From Desulfobacterales bacterium (GTDB taxonomy: Bacteria > Desulfobacterota > Desulfovibrionia > Desulfovibrionales > Desulfothermaceae), in the NCBI GenBank assembly GCA_027064715.1, contig JAMOPG010000035.1, positions 1 to 60,615 on the forward strand: a stretch of DNA of 60,615 bases. The letters are read 5' to 3'. Positions 55,617-60,615 of this stretch are shown piece by piece (the first letter of the stretch is position 1; each line of letters starts with the position of its first letter). The position numbers and the translations under genes were made by a program. The notes under the pieces are model-generated. The model was not told where the DNA came from and did no database searches. It worked only from the letters and a program-made list of their open reading frames with translations.

Positions 55617-57170
55617 TTATTTTTTAAGGTTTAACCTATAAAATAACACTATAGTCCTTTTATTTTTTATTCCAAGTGGTCCAGGATGGGTATTTATTCC
55701 CACATAGAGTTCGTCATGAGAGTTATTATCAATATCTCCAAATCCATAATCCATAATAGAGCCTTTTATAGTCTTTGTCTTCCATTTTAAATTGAGGCCT
55801 AGACCATCCCAGAACAGCGCATGAATTTGTCCTTCAGGATAGTCTCTATATCTTGAAAAATACATTGAAGATACAGATAGATTTTCTGCAACTATAAGTT
55901 CAAATGTACCATCCTTTTCTAAATCTTTTACAACCAATCTTGTGGGAAGATAATACATATTTTTGGGATCTGTAACATTTTCACCAAGCCCTGGCATTGC
56001 ATTTGATGTAACTATCTTTACAGATGAACCTGCATAAGATTTCGTTGTTTTGTAAATTAAATTTAAGCTGTTGTTATAAACCTTTATATTTCCATAGTCA
56101 TTAACTGTAACTATCTTATATGAGTCTTTTTCTGGAATATATGCAAAATTGAATACATTGGCATCCTGGGGAAGATTTAGAGTTGGTCCTAATCTCAGCT
56201 CTCCCCTCATGGTCACAACTTCATGTATTCTGGAATCAAATATTTTCCCAAGCCCTGTGCCCTGGCCCACAAGCCTTTTAGAATAATCAGGGGGGATTCT
56301 TTTTACGCTCAAAAAATAATTTATATTCTCTTTTTCTATTTTAAACTTTTTGTTTTTAAATGAAAATATAAACCCCTTTGGTTTTCCTTCATTATCTACT
56401 GTGGATATGATTATTTCAGCAAATCCATCTCTGTTGTAATCAAATACATTGATATTTAAGGCATTTTTGTTCCTGCCAAAACTGTATTCACTGAGTAATT
56501 TTAGCTTATTATTTGTCAAATTATATGCATGCACTGCATGTTTTGACATAATAAAAACCTCATTTTTACCATCTCCATCTCCATCTCCTATGTCCATACC
56601 AACCATGGCATATGGAAGAGATTGTGTCCTGACATATCCCCTCTGTTCTGCCGAGGTTGGTGCAATATATTCAAAGGATGGGTTTAATTGGGATTGTTTT
56701 GTGTAGGGATTGCTTTTTTTATTGACTTCTACTTTGGGTTGTTCTTTGATCCCCAATAATTCATTTTTTAGGGATTTTATTTCCCTGTTAAACTCAGAAA
56801 TCAGGGTATCTTGTGAAGAGGTTATAATTTTAGTTTTGGCTTTGCCACTGTTGTCTAAAAAGTTTATATGAATAGTTATGTTGTTTCCAAGAACAGTGGC
56901 ATCTCCCCATATCAAAACATTTAGGCCATATTTTTTAGAAATCTCTAAAGGATTTTTATCTACTATCCCCTCTTTTATTTCCACTGGTTCTAATTTAGAG
57001 GGGGTATTTAGCCGAGAAATTATCATTGATTGTATTCCCTGAGAAAGATATCTATATTCCTCAGGACCTATTACTTTAAAAGGAAGCACTGAATATTTTA
57101 GAGTTTTACAAAATGCTTCTCCTGTGTTTAATACAAAAAAAGCAATAATAAAAAAAAGAATTTTTCTCAT
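55617..57170 (-). CDS. FG-GAP/VCBS-repeat exported protein
   Basis: About 517 residues from ATG 57170, which follows GGAGGAG. Upstream in-frame starts would give a non-signal extension. A signal peptide (about 1-22) leads to an N-terminal domain (about 23-155) and then a beta-propeller with FG-GAP/VCBS calcium-type loops: GDGDGDGKNEVFIMS, FDYNRDGFAEIIIS, KDLEKDGTFELIVA and GDIDNNSHDELYV. It may act as an envelope scaffold, but there is no evidence for a specific role. No dockerin or sorting signal was seen. Confidence 0.82.
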   Translation of the reverse strand: MRKILFFIIAFFVLNTGEAFCKTLKYSVLPFKVIGPEEYRYLSQGIQSMIISRLNTPSKLEPVEIKEGIVDKNPLEISKKYGLNVLIWGDATVLGNNITIHINFLDNSGKAKTKIITSSQDTLISEFNREIKSLKNELLGIKEQPKVEVNKKSNPYTKQSQLNPSFEYIAPTSAEQRGYVRTQSLPYAMVGMDIGDGDGDGKNEVFIMSKHAVHAYNLTNNKLKLLSEYSFGRNKNALNINVFDYNRDGFAEIIISTVDNEGKPKGFIFSFKNKKFKIEKENINYFLSVKRIPPDYSKRLVGQGTGLGKIFDSRIHEVVTMRGELRLGPTLNLPQDANVFNFAYIPEKDSYKIVTVNDYGNIKVYNNSLNLIYKTTKSYAGSSVKIVTSNAMPGLGENVTDPKNMYYLPTRLVVKDLEKDGTFELIVAENLSVSSMYFSRYRDYPEGQIHALFWDGLGLNLKWKTKTIKGSIMDYGFGDIDNNSHDELYVGINTHPGPLGIKNKRTIVLFYRLNLKK

Positions 57171-57258
57171 GTTCTCCTCCAGATCTATCATAGCAATTTC
57201 ATTAATTTTGGCTATAATGATTAACATTAAATTATTTTGAGGTAAAGGACAAAATACC

Positions 57259-58497
57259 ATGAGAAATTTTAGGAGCTTCAGGATCACAACAAAGGATGAA
57301 CTTACTTTTTTTGCAGAGGAAGTCTTAAACTTAGAGGGCTTTTTTGTTAAAAAGCTTTCCTTTTACGATCGTGCCAGGATATGTCTAGATAAGAGACTAG
57401 ATATAGGAAATTCCCTTTTAAATCGTTTTGGTCATATATATATTCAAGATCTATCATCTATGCTTCCACCACTTATGCTTGCTCCAAAAAAAGGGGCATT
57501 GGTTTTGGACCTTTGTGCCAGCCCTGGTGGAAAGGGCTCTATCTTGAGTGAGTTAGTTGGATCTTACGGTATAGTGGTTGCCAATGAGCCTGTTAAAAAG
57601 AGATATATGACATTAAAAAAAAATATTGAGCGCTTAAATCTTTTTAATGTAGTAACCACCTGCTATAAAGGAGAAGAATATCCAGAAACCACATTATTTG
57701 ACTATGTACTTCTTGATGTGCCTTGCAGTGGTTGGGGTACTGCTGATAAAAATCCCACAGTATTAAAATTATGGCAAGGCAATAGATTAGAGCCATTGAT
57801 TAAATTACAAAGGAGGCTACTCAAAAAAGGTTTTTCTTTATTAAAACCAGGTGGCAAATTAATATACTCCACATGCACAACAAATTTCGCAGAAAATCAA
57901 CAGCAGATTATGTGGGCATTAAAGGAGTTTTCTTTTGATCTTATTCCTTTACACCCAGTGGATGGTTTTTCATATGATCCAGAAAATCCCATGCCTGAAA
58001 CTTTGGCCATTAGAGGGCATAGATATTATTCACAGGGATTTTTCATAGCTTGTTTAGAAAAAAAAGAAACAATACCCAGTAGCACCACATCTTTTAGTAA
58101 ATTAAATTCTCATAAGCAGTTCATAAACCAATGCATGATTTTTGATTATCTTACAGATTTAGGTCTAGATTGTTCAGAAATATCCCATGGCCTTTTTTAT
58201 AGGGTCAATGAAAATGTTTTTTATTTGCCCATGGTGTTTGAAAATTTGATAAGTGAAGGCCTTTTTATAGGAAGACTAAAAAAAGACAGGTTTATCCCAA
58301 GTTTAAATCTTTGGAAATTAATGAATAAAAATATGAAAAATGTAATTCAAGTTGATAATATTAATGAGATTAAAAGGTTATTAAATGGAGAAAGTTTGAA
58401 TGTCTCATCGAATAATAAGTATTTACAACTTTTTTTTAAAGACCTTCCTTTATGCCTGGTTTCTGTTAAAAATGGAAGGTGTTTGATAACAAGGTAG
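57259..58497 (+). CDS. RsmB/NOP2/Sun-family RNA m5C methyltransferase
   Basis: The 412-residue protein has the SAM site LDLCASPGGKGSILSEL and the two cysteines of the m5C catalytic cycle in LLDVPCSGWGTADKN and YSTCTTNFAENQQ. A C-terminal domain of about 130 residues follows. It methylates cytosine C5 in rRNA or tRNA; the exact target (RsmF-like or other) is open. It is divergent from the repeat protein. Confidence 0.9.
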   Translation: MRNFRSFRITTKDELTFFAEEVLNLEGFFVKKLSFYDRARICLDKRLDIGNSLLNRFGHIYIQDLSSMLPPLMLAPKKGALVLDLCASPGGKGSILSELVGSYGIVVANEPVKKRYMTLKKNIERLNLFNVVTTCYKGEEYPETTLFDYVLLDVPCSGWGTADKNPTVLKLWQGNRLEPLIKLQRRLLKKGFSLLKPGGKLIYSTCTTNFAENQQQIMWALKEFSFDLIPLHPVDGFSYDPENPMPETLAIRGHRYYSQGFFIACLEKKETIPSSTTSFSKLNSHKQFINQCMIFDYLTDLGLDCSEISHGLFYRVNENVFYLPMVFENLISEGLFIGRLKKDRFIPSLNLWKLMNKNMKNVIQVDNINEIKRLLNGESLNVSSNNKYLQLFFKDLPLCLVSVKNGRCLITR

Positions 58498-58506
58498 AGT
58501 GATTTT

Positions 58507-60294
58507 TTATTTACTCTCCCTTGTAATCTCTTCAACCTTTTTATTGTAAAATGCAATTGCTTCTCTTCTTCTTAACATCCCAATCAATCTTTTGGGAGTT
58601 CTATAATCTACAACAGGTATAGAATCTATGTTTTTCTGTGTAAATTTTTTCATAACAGTGTGAAGGTCTTCTTTAAAATTAGTGGTGATAACATGAGAGG
58701 TAGCAATATCTTTTATTAAAATTAATGGACCTAGATCTTCAAAAAGGATTCCCCTGATGTCAGTGCTAGAGAAAATACCTACAAACTCCCCCTTATTATT
58801 TACCACAGGAAAATATTGTTGTTCTGTGTTGCTAAAAAACATTTTAAATTCATTGAATGTCATATTTTCAGGGACCACTTGTACAGATCTTATTTCGTGT
58901 TTTAAATCTTCCACATAATAGGATTTTAATATGTCATGGAAGAACTCTCCTGCATGGGCAGGTGATGCAGCCCTGTTTTTTACCTGTTCTATATATATGC
59001 TTATATCTTTTGAAAATATATAACACAAGAGGCATACTAAAAAGCTAGGTAGGAGTAATTCATATGAATTCGTCATTTCACTCACAAATATAATAGTTGA
59101 TATAGGTGCATTGGATACAGCTGAGAAAAATCCTGCCATCCCCAGTATTACCATTGCATGTGGGTCAGTTATAATTCCAGGCATAATATCATGAAAAAAT
59201 TGTCCAATTGCACCTCCCAAACAGCCACCTATGACAATCGATGGACCAAATACCCCCCCACTACCACCAGAACCAATACTAAATGAGGTGGTCAGTATCT
59301 TTCCAAAGGCCACTGCCAAAAGATACTTTATGCTCACCTGATTATATAAGGCATCTTGCAATACACCATACCCAAAACCCAGGGTCTGCGGAATAAAAAA
59401 ACCTATAATTCCAGTGCATAGCCCTCCAATAGCTGGTTTTATGACATGTGGAATTGAAAGGAAGACAAAGGTGTCATGTACTTTGTAAAAACATTTGACA
59501 TACAAATAAGCTGTGCCAGATAAAATTATGGCCAAAATTGTATAAGGAGCTAATTCTAAAAGATTTTTAAAGACATAGGTAGGAGAATCAAATAAGGTTC
59601 CAAATCCAAAAAAAAGGCAAAAAACACAATATGCGACAATGGATGATATTCCAGCTGGAATTAAGACCTCTGGCTCAACATCAGGATCTCTGTATAACAC
59701 CTCAGCAGCAAAAAGGGCTCCAGCAAATGGGGCCCTGAATATGCTCCCTACACCTGCTCCAATACCTGCAACCATTAAAATACGTCTTTCTGTTGGAGAG
59801 AGCTTTAATTTGGTAGCAATAAATGAACCAACGCCTGCACCAATTTGTGCAATAGGTCCTTCTCTTCCTCCAGATCCACCAGATGTTAATGTAATTGCAG
59901 AAGCTATTGTTTTGACTATTGGTACTTGTGGCCTTATTAACCCACCTTTTTTGTGATAGGCCTCAATGGCTGCATCAGTGCCATGTCCTTCAGCCTCTGG
60001 AGCAAATGTATAGACTAGAAATCCACTAATAAATCCGCCAATTGAAGGAAGGATTAAGAGTATCCATCTATTAAAAGGGGTATTTGTAGGATGAAATATT
60101 GAAATCTCACCTTTAGGCCCTCCAGGTCTGTATCCTGCAAGCATATCCATTAAATAATGCATTCCAGCATCACACAATAATTGAAATATTATTGCTCCCA
60201 ATCCAGCAATAATCCCTATAAATATACATAAAGAAATGAGTCTAGTTGATCTTTTAACATCAAAATCAATGAAGGACAAAATCCGTTTTTTCAT
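58507..60294 (-). CDS. CLC-family chloride channel/antiporter with C-terminal CBS pair
   Basis: The 595-residue protein has the CLC core (about 1-430) with GGSGGREGPIAQIG, which includes the gating Glu, and GSGGSGGVFGPSIVIGG. Two CBS domains (about 450-590) bind nucleotides in many CLCs. The N-terminal ATG overlaps the stop of an upstream, similar gene by four bases. Whether it is a channel or an H+/Cl- antiporter is not decided by eye. Confidence 0.92.
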   Translation of the reverse strand: MKKRILSFIDFDVKRSTRLISLCIFIGIIAGLGAIIFQLLCDAGMHYLMDMLAGYRPGGPKGEISIFHPTNTPFNRWILLILPSIGGFISGFLVYTFAPEAEGHGTDAAIEAYHKKGGLIRPQVPIVKTIASAITLTSGGSGGREGPIAQIGAGVGSFIATKLKLSPTERRILMVAGIGAGVGSIFRAPFAGALFAAEVLYRDPDVEPEVLIPAGISSIVAYCVFCLFFGFGTLFDSPTYVFKNLLELAPYTILAIILSGTAYLYVKCFYKVHDTFVFLSIPHVIKPAIGGLCTGIIGFFIPQTLGFGYGVLQDALYNQVSIKYLLAVAFGKILTTSFSIGSGGSGGVFGPSIVIGGCLGGAIGQFFHDIMPGIITDPHAMVILGMAGFFSAVSNAPISTIIFVSEMTNSYELLLPSFLVCLLCYIFSKDISIYIEQVKNRAASPAHAGEFFHDILKSYYVEDLKHEIRSVQVVPENMTFNEFKMFFSNTEQQYFPVVNNKGEFVGIFSSTDIRGILFEDLGPLILIKDIATSHVITTNFKEDLHTVMKKFTQKNIDSIPVVDYRTPKRLIGMLRRREAIAFYNKKVEEITRESK

Positions 60295-60615
60295 GTGGCT
60301 CTTTGGAACTCTTCAATTATTTTGTTATAAAATCCTATTATGGTCTTTCTTCTTAAAAGGCCAATGACTTTTTTAATCTCAGGAGATTTTATCACAGGCA
60401 ACGCATCAATATTTTTTGAGGTCAATTTTTCAAGGGCTCTACTTAGTGTTTCTTCTGGATATGTAACCACTACATTAGGGATAGCTATATCCTTTATTAT
60501 AACTAGATGTTCTAGTTCAGGATTAAATAGCATATGTCTAAAGTCAGAACTCGAAAATATACCTGTTAATCTGCCATTTTTGTCAACTACCGGGAAAGAG
60601 TACTGGGTGGTATTG
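60291..60615 (-). CDS. CBS-domain C-terminus of a second gene, cut by the window end
   Basis: The frame is open to the right edge of the window (60615) and ends at 60291. It reads as a CBS pair with a start matching the CLC paralogue: FPVVDKNGRLTGIFSSSDFR, then IKDIAIPNVVVTYPEE and ALPVIKSPEIKKVIGLLRRK. The CBS ends of the two genes match closely, so this is probably the end of a tandem CLC paralogue. The membrane part would lie beyond the window. It overlaps the next gene by four bases. Confidence 0.75.
   Translation of the reverse strand, partial: NTTQYSFPVVDKNGRLTGIFSSSDFRHMLFNPELEHLVIIKDIAIPNVVVTYPEETLSRALEKLTSKNIDALPVIKSPEIKKVIGLLRRKTIIGFYNKIIEEFQRAT

Noticed and set aside
58487-58520. 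AGAGT/ACTCT hairpin between convergent genes
   Set aside because: Five paired bases over coding sequence with no clean T tract; not enough for a terminator.
1-60615. CRISPR array, tRNA or rRNA genes
   Set aside because: I looked for regularly spaced repeats and for cloverleaf or rRNA-like stretches in the gaps and saw none; the gaps are too short for rRNA.

Overview
The window is AT-rich (about one third G+C by eye), gene-dense bacterial chromosome. The gene set points to a diderm of the Desulfobacterota, most likely a very AT-rich member of the Desulfovibrionales. The main reasons are the Tol-Pal and Mla envelope systems, two sigma-54 activators, a miaB / bifunctional nuclease / PHP / tol block, dnaA-dnaN-gyrB-gyrA together at the origin, and a HisF whose sequence resembles Desulfovibrio enzymes. 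The lineage call is inference from gene content; no rRNA or tRNA gene was found in the window to test it.

Layout. 1-700: decayed IS630-type transposase. 734-5362: NtrC-type response regulator, ComEC and a malyl-CoA/citramalyl-CoA lyase-like protein. 5376-6023 (-): endonuclease III. 6117-18211: one long plus-strand run from a good promoter at 6034-6062, holding cutA, miaB, a DUF151 nuclease and a PHP phosphoesterase, then tolQ-tolR-tolA/tonB-tolB-pal, small zinc-ribbon and lipoprotein genes, and a Gld-like ABC exporter with two auxiliary proteins. 18206-21563 (-): Mla-type lipid transport operon (STAS-permease fusion, ATPase, MCE protein, lipoprotein). 21718-30815 (+): replication-origin block, namely sirtuin, a divergent DnaA, DnaN, GyrB, GyrA and a sigma-54 activator. 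30873-33715: an AMIN/TPR protein split by a frameshift in an A10 tract. 33731-41454: Memo-family protein, hisH-hisF, tlyA (-), gapdh, dnaE. 41500-43303 (-): a coiled-coil protein and a chorismate-mutase/EPSP-synthase-like fusion. 43565-46149: phosphate transporter, its PhoU-like partner and a pseudouridine synthase. 46150-54410 (-): sugar isomerase-like protein, a Csd4-like carboxypeptidase and Csd6-like L,D-peptidase pair behind purB-pyrE, a zinc-ribbon gene, a 40-residue basic protein, and a DUF362 ferredoxin with LarE. 54504-60615: geranylgeranyl-reductase-like flavoprotein, FG-GAP repeat protein, m5C methyltransferase and tandem CLC channel genes, the second cut by the window end.

The points most worth a second look are these. 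(1) The DnaA keeps its fold but has lost or altered several catalytic and DNA-contact residues, is co-transcribed with a sirtuin, and is followed by repeated TTTTYTACA motifs. (2) The Csd4/Csd6-type cell-shape pair is coupled to nucleotide-synthesis genes. (3) The CM/EPSPS fusion seems to have lost the catalytic residues of both parents. (4) The A10 tract may act as a programmed slippage site. (5) A perfect 12-bp dyad overlaps the sir2-dnaA promoter. (6) An intrinsic terminator sits immediately upstream of purB.
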